Part shown: piece by piece, positions 36,807-44,779 of the stretch
Layout of the letters: every line of letters begins with the position of its first letter
Position numbering within the stretch: the first letter of the stretch is position 1
DNA from: an uncultured Clostridia bacterium
Lineage (GTDB): Bacteria > Bacillota > Clostridia > Lachnospirales > Lachnospiraceae
Assembly (NCBI GenBank): GCA_947174885.1
Contig: CAMWKO010000006.1
Span: forward strand, 47,210 to 111,209
Reading direction: 5' to 3'
Length of the DNA: 64,000 nt
Notes under the pieces: model-generated
What the model was told of the DNA's origin: nothing
Seen by the model: the letters and a program-made list of their open reading frames with translations, nothing else
Database searches by the model: none
Program-made: the position numbers and the translations under genes

Positions 36807-37683
36807 TTTTGACTATTTCTTTGGCATCCTTAGGCAAATCACGAACAATATTCAAAAAATCCATACAGGCATTTTCTTCTTTAGAATCATATTCATAACC
36901 TAATTGTTCTGCCACATACCTTGCTTCGGTTTCAAATAAATTTGTCATTTTAAATACTGACTGCCAGCAATCACTTGTATTTCCTTTTGCATATGTGGAC
37001 AAATACGCATTGTACTCTTCTTTTTCCAACCATTTATACATATATTTTGAAGATTTTCCTACACTGACAGAAAAATCTGTTTTTATGCCTATCTTCCATG
37101 ATAAAATCTTTTCTAATTGTTTACGCACACAAAAATTCATCATATCCTGCACATACAGGATTTCTTCTCTCCAAAGCCCCTTTGCCACATTATTAAGACA
37201 CCACCAAAACTCCGTGCATGTACATAAAAATTGCTTTTTAGTCGGTTTCTTTACATAATAATCTTCATCTGTAGAATTCGGTATATTTGGCAAAATATTA
37301 TCTTTATCTAATAATATTTTACATAATTTGTCATCAAGTATATGTTCCCTTGCGTGTTTAATAGATTCCACATGCAAATCTATTCTATTTCCATCTTCAA
37401 ATTGCATCAGCCATCCATAGAAATTTGCCTTGTCACTTGGGTAATCCGGATGTTCATCTGGATATTGCATGAACCAGATCTTACCAAATTTATTTATCCA
37501 TTCTTTCTCATCTATAAAAGGTTTTGTATCAGTTACAACATATACTACATCATAATCTTGAAAAATATCTTTTTCTACATTTTTATTAGTTCTTGAACCA
37601 TTCATATATACAGCCTTAATACGTTCATCCTCCCGGGCAATTTGCAAGAGCATACTGTACATTTCCTTCTCTGTTCTCAACAC
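36796..37683 (-). CDS. Aminoglycoside 6-adenylyltransferase-like (ANT(6))
   Basis: 295 residues, the usual AadE/AadK length. AVYMNGSRTNKNVEKDIFQDYDVVYV contains the nucleotidyltransferase GS...DxD motif; WINKFGKIWFMQYPDE and GNRIDLHV follow as in ANT(6) enzymes that adenylylate streptomycin at the 6 position. All visible catalytic residues are intact, so it could confer streptomycin resistance. Its start overlaps the phosphorylase gene stop by 7 bases, so both are one transcript. Confidence 0.85.
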   Translation of the reverse strand: MLRTEKEMYSMLLQIAREDERIKAVYMNGSRTNKNVEKDIFQDYDVVYVVTDTKPFIDEKEWINKFGKIWFMQYPDEHPDYPSDKANFYGWLMQFEDGNRIDLHVESIKHAREHILDDKLCKILLDKDNILPNIPNSTDEDYYVKKPTKKQFLCTCTEFWWCLNNVAKGLWREEILYVQDMMNFCVRKQLEKILSWKIGIKTDFSVSVGKSSKYMYKWLEKEEYNAYLSTYAKGNTSDCWQSVFKMTNLFETEARYVAEQLGYEYDSKEENACMDFLNIVRDLPKDAKEIVKTHS

Positions 37684-38447
37684 TGCACCTCCATAACTGC
37701 ATCAAATGCTAATTTCATAGCATATCCGAAATGTTCATTTCCCCAATTTCTTTCATTATGTTCTTCGATATTAGCCAACGAATCTGCAGTAAACAATAGT
37801 TGACCAAATATAACACCTCGCATCTTAGCACATGCTGCCATCGACGCACACTCCATCTCCACCACAGAATACCCCTCTTCTTTTCGATATAAAACCATCT
37901 CTTTCGTCTCCCGATAGAAACCATCTGTAGTCCATGTTTTGCACTTTCTATAAGACTTATTATTTTTTATCAATGCTTTCTCTATAGCTTTAACTGCCCT
38001 TTCATCAACCTCTACTTCTCTTGCAGGTGGCAAATAATGATATGAAGTACCTTCCTGCCTAAGTGCTTTTGTCGGCACAAAAAAATCTCTTTCTACATCC
38101 TCTACCAATGCTCCACAACATCCTGCTGCAATAATCTCATTTACTCCACCTGCAATTAACTGTTCCATTATCTGAACAGCTCCCGCTCCCCCTAAAGGTG
38201 CCTGACAAAATGTAATTTCAACACCGTTATGTAATGTCTTATATACAAAGAACGTTTTTGTCACACTCTCAAACTTACCAATTATCTCGCATCTATTATT
38301 TGACACATACTCTTCAATTTCAGGTTCCATAAAAAGCATTACTGCCTTTTTTGTAAACCTGTAATCCAATCCGCATCTTGGCATTAATACTGCCTGTGCT
38401 TCTGAATCAAATTCTAATATCGGTATTTCGTTTTTTATCAGTGCCAT
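37677..38447 (-). CDS. Nucleoside phosphorylase (PNP/UDP family)
   Basis: About 256 residues from the ATG at 38447 (GGAGG just upstream; the track's extra 20 residues lack an RBS). AAGCCGALVED, YSVVEMECASMAACA and FTADSLANIE are the phosphate/base-binding motifs of the PNP_UDP family. The nucleoside substrate is not determined. Coupled to the ANT(6)-like gene. Confidence 0.82.
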   Translation of the reverse strand: MALIKNEIPILEFDSEAQAVLMPRCGLDYRFTKKAVMLFMEPEIEEYVSNNRCEIIGKFESVTKTFFVYKTLHNGVEITFCQAPLGGAGAVQIMEQLIAGGVNEIIAAGCCGALVEDVERDFFVPTKALRQEGTSYHYLPPAREVEVDERAVKAIEKALIKNNKSYRKCKTWTTDGFYRETKEMVLYRKEEGYSVVEMECASMAACAKMRGVIFGQLLFTADSLANIEEHNERNWGNEHFGYAMKLAFDAVMEVQC

Positions 38448-38581
38448 AAAACCTCCTCTATAGTTTATGAATTTTTCTAACACCATTTCTCGAAATAGTA
38501 TAATCAACCTAATTTATTCATGGTAGTATAACTTTACATCATAGCACATATTGAAATCAACTGTTCTCACATATTTTTTGA

Positions 38582-38791
38582 TTAAAATTCCTCCCAATCT
38601 ATGTAATTCTGATTATTATCAGAGACTTGTATTTGCTTAAAAATCATATTTGCATCTGATAATACAAATTCACCGTTTTTATATTTCTCAACAGCAATTT
38701 TATATGCTTCATCTGCATTTTCTGCAACAACCTTAAAGGTTTGGCTTATTGTTTCTTCAATAGTAACTTTATATTCTGTATTTTCCTGCAT
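38582..38791 (-). CDS. DpnD/PcfM-like small protein
   Basis: 69 residues: YKVTIEETISQTFKVVAENA followed by DEAYKIAVEKYKNGEFVL fits the DpnD/PcfM C-terminal domain, a small fold found on mobile elements and beside restriction systems, role unknown. RBS GGAG before ATG. Upstream 38448-38581 holds no gene. Confidence 0.7.
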   Translation of the reverse strand: MQENTEYKVTIEETISQTFKVVAENADEAYKIAVEKYKNGEFVLSDANMIFKQIQVSDNNQNYIDWEEF

Positions 38792-38846
38792 AAATAGCTC
38801 CTCAATTTAGATAACTGTCTGTATTTTGCTATAATAAAACTCCTTT

Positions 38847-39029
38847 TTAGTTTTTCATAATGCTACTTGTCATAAGCTTTCCGTTTTTGTATTTCCATAT
38901 ACCATTTCTTTCGTTAATTCCATATTGATTTGACAATACAAAATTATCACACAAAACTAAGTATGTTACTTCTTTTTTGGATGATGTCCAAATTAGCTGT
39001 ATAATACCTGTTTTATCTTTTATGATAGA
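38847..39029 (-). pseudogene. Fragment of an unknown coding region
   Basis: Absent from the ORF track because it lacks a start. The minus strand stays open from 39029 to a TAA at 38847 and reads IIQLIWTSSKKEVTYLVLCD followed by NQYGINERNGIWKYKNGKLM, which looks like real protein. It is the tail of a lost gene; family not recognised. 39030-39125 shows nothing. Confidence 0.45.
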
Positions 39030-39125
39030 TCAAATACAAACTTTAATGAAAATACTTGTGGATTTTAAAATGCTTTATTATAAAAAATTAGTTACATTAG
39101 TTTTTGTATAAATGGATTTACACAT

Positions 39126-39478
39126 TTATCTATGCTTAACAATAGAACTGATTTTTTCTATTATAAATTTGTATAGGTAAAGATGTAATGTAGAGTAACC
39201 AAATCCTCCAATTAAACCTGTTACAAATCGGCGTTTGTTTGTAGATTCTTTAATATTTATATATTGTATAAACCAATCAAAAAACATAATTCCAAACATA
39301 AATATACATAATTTCTTTGATGGCTTCTTTTTAATAAAAATAAAAAAGCTAAAAAAGATGATACTATAACATCGGTGCATCTCGCGCAAACCGGAAACTT
39401 ATACCCTTTGTAAAAAAACTTCTCTGAGGCATCTAAAGGCATCCAAGATGCTCTCCTGCCTGAATTAACTTTAACCAT
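39126..39478 (-). pseudogene. Frameshifted DUF2085 membrane protein gene
   Basis: Two overlapping track ORFs are halves of one gene: 39257-39478 reads FFYKGYKFPVCARCT, the DUF2085 signature, and 39126-39389 reads IFMFGIMFFDWFIQYINI and GLIGGFGYSTLHLYL, the family's membrane part. They join near a T/A-rich run at about 39330-39360. A single-base indel there breaks the gene; a sequencing error cannot be excluded. Confidence 0.7.
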
Positions 39479-39488
39479 AAATTATCAG

Positions 39489-39692
39489 TCATTTGTCATA
39501 CCTTGAATTTATTTCCGCAATAAGAACAAACCCCATAAGCAGTATTGTTGATTTTTTTCCTTTGCCACATGCACCACATAAAATACCTATTGGTCCAAAT
39601 AAAATAGCACCACAACATCCTTTGCTTGCTGAAAAAGCTTTTCCTGAACTATCTGTTTCTGTAATAATCTGACAGTTCTCATTGCCACACAT
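39489..39692 (-). pseudogene. Small double zinc-ribbon-like protein, frameshifted at an A7 run
   Basis: The track frame starts MCGNENCQ and has a Gly-rich hydrophobic core (CCGAILFGPIGILCGACG). Its last 20 residues are nonsense. Adding one A to the A7 run (minus strand, 39552-39558) gives GKKINNTAYGVCSYCGNKFKV and a stop, restoring a C-terminal CxxC that pairs with the N-terminal Cys residues. Either decay, phase variation or a sequencing error. Confidence 0.6.
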
Positions 39693-39757
39693 ACTATATA
39701 TTTATAATATGTAGTGATCGTATTCTGAGAATATCCCTGCCTTGAAAGAACTATCTA

Positions 39758-40273
39758 TTACCAACTTTCCAACACTTCATTACCACATTCTTTTCCATTT
39801 ACATCATTCCATTTAATAATAACTTTATATTTTTTTGAACTCTGCATATGTATTACAACATGTTCCTCAAAATTACATCCTGGATTTAATATTTCAAATG
39901 GTGTGACTTCTTTCATATAAACAATTTGATATTCATCTGGAATTTCATAATCAACATTATATGCAACACCTTGTCCACAATTATACACTTTAATTTTATA
40001 TTTTCCATCAGAGATCTTATATATTCTTGCTCTCACATCTGCCTTATTTTTTAGTTCGATTTCTTTCTGTTTTTCTTGTCTTTCACTTTCAATTTTCTCA
40101 ATTTCATATTCTTTTAGGCGCAAATCATATTCTTTAAGCTTATTTTCAAGTTTAGTAACTCTACGCGATTTGTGTAAAGATATAATTGATATTCCAAGTG
40201 CAGCAATTGGAACAAAGTAAAGAGCTACATCTTTAATTATATCTTTTGTCACAATTAATATTTCTTCATGCAT
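39758..40273 (-). CDS. Membrane-anchored coiled-coil protein, unknown
   Basis: 171 residues: a hydrophobic helix (VALYFVPIAALGISIISL, about 16-33), a long charged coiled coil (about 38-85) and a C-terminal beta-type domain (KYKIKVYNCGQGVAYNVDYE). No family recognised. It ends the operon that starts with the zinc-ribbon gene 5 bases upstream; such small membrane proteins are common companions of defence genes. Confidence 0.6.
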   Translation of the reverse strand: MHEEILIVTKDIIKDVALYFVPIAALGISIISLHKSRRVTKLENKLKEYDLRLKEYEIEKIESERQEKQKEIELKNKADVRARIYKISDGKYKIKVYNCGQGVAYNVDYEIPDEYQIVYMKEVTPFEILNPGCNFEEHVVIHMQSSKKYKVIIKWNDVNGKECGNEVLESW

Positions 40274-40278
40274 AATTG

Positions 40279-40545
40279 TTACCTCAATTTTCTAAACATT
40301 TTTTTGAGTTCTTTTTTAATCTCATTCACCACTTCTTTTTTTACATCTTCTATATTGGCATTAATTCTCTCTTGATTTTCTTCTATCAATACAGCTTTTG
40401 TTACAATTCTTCCACAATCTGAGCATTTGATCCGAGTTTCGTCCGAAGTTTCACTAAGATTATCTAAATCACAATCAATGGCTGAAAATTGGTAATTTCC
40501 ACATAAAGGACATATCATTGATACATTTCTATTAATATTTCTCAT
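40279..40545 (-). CDS. Zinc-ribbon protein, unknown
   Basis: 88 residues. CPLCGNYQF and CSDCGR give a four-Cys zinc ribbon of TFIIS-like spacing, followed by an amphipathic Glu/Lys-rich helix (about 55-88). Possibly nucleic-acid or protein binding. ATG, with a 67-base gap from the DUF262-HNH gene. Confidence 0.65.
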   Translation of the reverse strand: MRNINRNVSMICPLCGNYQFSAIDCDLDNLSETSDETRIKCSDCGRIVTKAVLIEENQERINANIEDVKKEVVNEIKKELKKMFRKLR

Positions 40546-40612
40546 TCCATACCTCGCTTTCTATATTGTTCCATAGACCTATCATCATTGAGTTACCCTA
40601 AACATCTCTACA

Positions 40613-42178
40613 TTAGTTTTTATAAGAAGTATTGCAATACAAATGAGTTACCTGCCCATTACTTATAGCATTAGAACCACCGTCTTGCTTTCGCTGAATA
40701 TGATCTATCGATATAGAGCTACTACATATATATCCACCACAAATAGGACACTTTGGCAATGCCTCAACAAATGTATTCATTTTTATTTGTTGCTTCTTCC
40801 CACGTGAGAAATTACTTTTTACAGACACCTCTTCGTTATCCACTATTTCAGTTTGTAAGTATTTAAATCTATCATCTTTTCTTACTTCTTCGACAATCTT
40901 TTCCACCTCATATTTAGGATATTCATGTATCACATCAACTAACAATGAAAAATATTCTTTTATTGAAGAATACGCTCTCTTACTCTGTCTATCTTTTCTC
41001 ATTATCTGTTGAACCAAGAAATTGTACTGATAAATTACTTTCTCAAATTTACTTCTAGCCTCAATAAATTTATCAATTTTCTTCTTTTCTATAAGTTCTT
41101 TAACAAACATCAGAAAACCGTAATAAGAACCTATTTTATGTTTCCCGATTCCCGAATAGAAATAAACAAACGGATGCACTCCTAATGAATACTGCTCTTT
41201 AGAATTAATATACTGCAAAATAATCAAGGTATTCTTTAGATATGTAATTACTTCTTTAGCATCACCCAATGTCGTTTTTGTTTTTCTATCTATGCCATTA
41301 CAAATTCGTACAGTCTGCGTTACCACATCTAATGTTAACGATGAATTTAACGGTCCACCAATTGGCAATGAAGTGATATCGTCTTTATCAACATTTCCAA
41401 TTCCAAACATTATCTGATGAATTTTCTTCGATAATGCTACTATAAGTTCTTGATCACTTTTCTCATAAGCAGACCAATACTTATATCCTTTTCCTGCACG
41501 CACAATTGCACGTGCAGCAATTGCATAAGAATGCTCTCTATTCTTAATCAAATCTAACTCTGCATCACTAATTTTAGTTGCAGACTGATTTATTTTTAAA
41601 AAAGAATCTTCCGCTTTGGACGCATTACCAACTACCCACTGTAATTGTATCGCTAATGCCCCTAAATTTTTTGCTATTTCATTCTTTACTTCTTCCTCTG
41701 TCGTTAATCGATTCCTTGATATTGCTTCAATCTCTTTAAACGAACCTATTCTTTTATTTACAAGTTCTCTTGTTTTCTCTGCAATCTTTCTTTGTTCTTC
41801 GGAAATGTAATTTCCGTAATAATTAACTGAAATTTGTCCATCACCATAATCATCATTAATCCAAGCCCCAAGACTACTCAATCTATGTGCACCATCAATT
41901 ACAAAAATGTAGCCACCTTGGTTTCTCCACAAGATTATTGCTGGAACCAATTCATCATTAACAAAACTTTCTATCATAGCACAAACTTTTTCCGCATCCC
42001 ATTCATTTGTTTCTCTTTGAAATATCGGTTTTCTCAGTGCACTAAAAAAGAAAGAATCATATTTCAAATCTTCTATTGAAAGTGTTGATTTGTTCCTTGT
42101 ATTACCACTACTACCAGTAGAAGATAAAATATTAAAATCTTCTCTTGGTATCAATGCATCTAATGTAATTGTTTGCAT
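40613..42178 (-). CDS. DUF262/HNH nuclease (GmrSD-like)
   Basis: About 521 residues from the ATG at 42178 (GGAAGGA upstream; the track's first nine residues cover that RBS). The N-terminal ParB-like DUF262 core has VIDGAHRLSSLGAW, a variant of the DGQQR motif. The C-terminus is an HNH nuclease with CPICGGYICSSSISIDHIQR and a last YCN. The pairing recalls GmrSD-type modification-dependent restriction proteins, in which the two parts use a nucleotide to drive DNA cleavage. Probably an anti-phage nuclease. Confidence 0.8.
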   Translation of the reverse strand: MQTITLDALIPREDFNILSSTGSSGNTRNKSTLSIEDLKYDSFFFSALRKPIFQRETNEWDAEKVCAMIESFVNDELVPAIILWRNQGGYIFVIDGAHRLSSLGAWINDDYGDGQISVNYYGNYISEEQRKIAEKTRELVNKRIGSFKEIEAISRNRLTTEEEVKNEIAKNLGALAIQLQWVVGNASKAEDSFLKINQSATKISDAELDLIKNREHSYAIAARAIVRAGKGYKYWSAYEKSDQELIVALSKKIHQIMFGIGNVDKDDITSLPIGGPLNSSLTLDVVTQTVRICNGIDRKTKTTLGDAKEVITYLKNTLIILQYINSKEQYSLGVHPFVYFYSGIGKHKIGSYYGFLMFVKELIEKKKIDKFIEARSKFEKVIYQYNFLVQQIMRKDRQSKRAYSSIKEYFSLLVDVIHEYPKYEVEKIVEEVRKDDRFKYLQTEIVDNEEVSVKSNFSRGKKQQIKMNTFVEALPKCPICGGYICSSSISIDHIQRKQDGGSNAISNGQVTHLYCNTSYKN

Positions 42179-42227
42179 TTTATCACTAATCCTTCCCAAA
42201 TGCATTTTAATTAAAATACTTGTTTAC

Positions 42228-42734
42228 CTATTCATTCCATCCTTCTTCATAACTCTCACGAATACGATTTATTTGGGTGTTTGTGTACCCTGTATATGTC
42301 AAATAATTCTCTAATACATTCCAAACACTATCAAAAGCATTTTTTACAGGTGGAAAAATATCTACAGTTGTGTATCCTCTGTATCTTTTCTCCACAAACC
42401 CAAAATCATGCACTAATGAATACATATAATCATTAGAATTAACTCGATATGATATATTACCTATTCCTGCACTCTTAGCAGCATACCAATTTACAAGTCT
42501 CGATGACAAATAAGATTTTGTTCCGTAATAATGAATTCTTCCCTCTTTCCCCCATGCTCCCTGTACATCATTACTTTCAAAATGAAGTTCGATTAATCCA
42601 CTATCATATTTGTTTCTGTAATGTATCTCATTTGCCAAATATCCAAGTGCAAAAGCAAATTCTTCCCACGAACCATATTCTATACCCGAAATACCCCACC
42701 GAGGATTATTTGTTCTATAATCTAATTTAATCAT
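42228..42734 (-). CDS. Unknown protein in nuclease operon
   Basis: 168 residues from the ATG at 42734, which follows AGGAGG by 6 bases; the upstream track start overlaps the previous stop. It is rich in Tyr, Trp and Asn, with SWEEFAFALGYLANEIHYRN and VVDIFPP-like VDIFPPVKNAFDSVW segments; no motif that I can name. Lies between McrA-like HNH and DUF262-HNH genes and so is probably part of their restriction system. Confidence 0.6.
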   Translation of the reverse strand: MIKLDYRTNNPRWGISGIEYGSWEEFAFALGYLANEIHYRNKYDSGLIELHFESNDVQGAWGKEGRIHYYGTKSYLSSRLVNWYAAKSAGIGNISYRVNSNDYMYSLVHDFGFVEKRYRGYTTVDIFPPVKNAFDSVWNVLENYLTYTGYTNTQINRIRESYEEGWNE

Positions 42735-42744
42735 AACTAGCCTC

Positions 42745-43488
42745 CTACTCATTATATTCTAATATCTGTTTCAATTCTTCAATTGTTACTATATATTTCT
42801 TAAATATATATAACATTCTATGACAGTTTGAACATACACATATCAAATCTGTTACCGGATCTATAACAATTTCCTCTTCTAATTCTGCCAACGGTTTAGT
42901 ATGATAAACTTCTATATATCCTTTCCCTAATTCACCATACTTTTCTTCAAAATCAAATCCACATATCATACTTTTAGTACCATGTATACAAATTGCGACC
43001 TCTCTATTTACAGGGTTGCGTTCATACTTTGTTGTATAATATAATTTTTTCTTTCCCTCAGTATATCCATAAACTCCTTCATGTTGAGTTTCATCATCCC
43101 AACTTATATAATGATTTACAATTTGATGTACATGCTTTATCACTTTACAATTCCAATGATAACCTTGATAAAAATCATTTTCATATTCTTCTAGAAATGT
43201 TTCAATCACTTTTTCAATCGTTTCTTTATATATTCTTTTTGTAAAACCACTTCCTGTTGAATCAACTTCTTTTGTAAAGCTATGATTCTCATTAAGATTT
43301 CTAACATAACGAGTTTCACTAATTCTTCCATCTGCACTTGTTTCAAATGCATTCATCAATGCTTCTGGCAAAGAATCTATACTGACATTACGCAAAGACA
43401 TTCTACCTTGTCCTTCCCATGCCTCAGCTTTATCATTACTCTCTGTATACACTCGAATAAACTCTTCGTCTTTAGCTAAAAATCCCAA
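42745..43488 (-). CDS. McrA-like HNH endonuclease
   Basis: 247 residues. The C-terminal ICGFDFEEKYGELGKGYIEV, YHTKPLAELEEE and LICVCSNCHRML form an HNH site of the McrA/ScoMcrA type, where the usual EVHH is EVYH here. The N-terminal 170 residues are unfamiliar and could recognise modified or specific DNA. Transcribed from the same strand as the downstream genes. Confidence 0.75.
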   Translation of the reverse strand: MGFLAKDEEFIRVYTESNDKAEAWEGQGRMSLRNVSIDSLPEALMNAFETSADGRISETRYVRNLNENHSFTKEVDSTGSGFTKRIYKETIEKVIETFLEEYENDFYQGYHWNCKVIKHVHQIVNHYISWDDETQHEGVYGYTEGKKKLYYTTKYERNPVNREVAICIHGTKSMICGFDFEEKYGELGKGYIEVYHTKPLAELEEEIVIDPVTDLICVCSNCHRMLYIFKKYIVTIEELKQILEYNE

Positions 43489-43561
43489 TGTTTAATAATA
43501 TTCTTTTTCGCTATTAAAATTCAGTAAATTGCCCCAATTAAGCTCTAACATCCAATACCTC

Positions 43562-44779
43562 CTACACATAATATTTTTCAAGTCTATTTAGCAATCCCTC
43601 AAAATCTATTTCCTGAACCTCAAAAAATTCTTCTGTATTCAATCCAATATTTAACACTATCTGATACAAATAGAAATCATATATTATTGGACTTTCAGTT
43701 CGCCCTAACAAATTATCTCTAATCGCTCCAGTCTTTGCTATCAAACACAAATATTGATAGTCTTTATCCACATACTGCGTATTATTATTGGGATGTGCAT
43801 ATGAATAATGCTGTGTCGGTGTCAATGCAATTAAATTCTCCAAATAATCTGCAATCATCGGAAACTCATTAGATGGGAATATATGATGGATTTGAGTCGC
43901 TGGGTCAAAAATATGTCTTTCATCAAACAACTCTGTTTTTCCATCTCTATACAAGTCATTATATCTACGCAAGTTTCTTTTTGCACGATTAATACGATAT
44001 GTAGTCATATAATCATCATCTGTTCTTGGCAAAGTTATTTCATAATCAACCCTAGTCATATCCTTAGGTTTTTCTGACAGAATATCTCTCCAATTCCTTT
44101 GATTATACATAATCATATCTTGTGTAATAATATCTTTTGACAGATGTCCTCTTTCTGTACCACGCTTCTTATACTTACACGCCAACGGATTTAATACTTT
44201 AGTGAAAATGCGCCCACATTCAGTAGCACCATTTATAGGAGTATTATTAATTGTAAAGTTGGTATATGCATCTTTCAACGCTTTAAAACTGTTCTTATCC
44301 TGCATTCTAAAAAAATTCTCAAACATTCTATAAATACCACTGTCTTTAAGTACTTTTTCAATATAAAGACAAAGAAAATTATAGCTATTTCTTTCTCTGA
44401 AACTTATATACTCCAACAGTTCCTTATTAACAATCGAATAAGTATATCCTCGTCCATTCTTTTCTCCTCGAATAATTCCAGCAGCATCCAACAATTTAAT
44501 TGGCTGACCAAAGTATTTATCGTACTCATTTGAAGCTTTCTCAGTAGGATCTGGCTTACTAAAAATCTGTTGAACATTATCTACAGTATAATCACTATAC
44601 CAAATATCATTTACCGTAAATGTCTTATCTGGCTTATTACTTATATATTCCACAATACAGTCTGATACCAGACACACAACATCCATTGTACATTTTTGAT
44701 CTATCCAACGTCCGTTATGTGTTTTTCTCACATCATAGTCACGCTCATCTAAAAATTTTTGTATTGTTGCATTATCCAT
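43562..44779 (-). CDS. HNH restriction endonuclease of the R-M operon
   Basis: 405 residues. The nuclease site is near residue 300: DPATQIHHIFPSNEFP and YLENLIALTPTQHYSYAHP, an HNH of the HHxxP type. The upstream part contains winged-helix-like segments (LDAAGIIRGEKNGRGYTYSI). Its ATG overlaps the methyltransferase stop by 8 bases, so it is the cognate restriction enzyme by position. Target sequence unknown. Confidence 0.75.
   Translation of the reverse strand: MDNATIQKFLDERDYDVRKTHNGRWIDQKCTMDVVCLVSDCIVEYISNKPDKTFTVNDIWYSDYTVDNVQQIFSKPDPTEKASNEYDKYFGQPIKLLDAAGIIRGEKNGRGYTYSIVNKELLEYISFRERNSYNFLCLYIEKVLKDSGIYRMFENFFRMQDKNSFKALKDAYTNFTINNTPINGATECGRIFTKVLNPLACKYKKRGTERGHLSKDIITQDMIMYNQRNWRDILSEKPKDMTRVDYEITLPRTDDDYMTTYRINRAKRNLRRYNDLYRDGKTELFDERHIFDPATQIHHIFPSNEFPMIADYLENLIALTPTQHYSYAHPNNNTQYVDKDYQYLCLIAKTGAIRDNLLGRTESPIIYDFYLYQIVLNIGLNTEEFFEVQEIDFEGLLNRLEKYYV

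Noticed and set aside
38821-39125. A complete gene between DpnD-like and DUF2085
   Set aside because: Only an open fragment without start codon is present.
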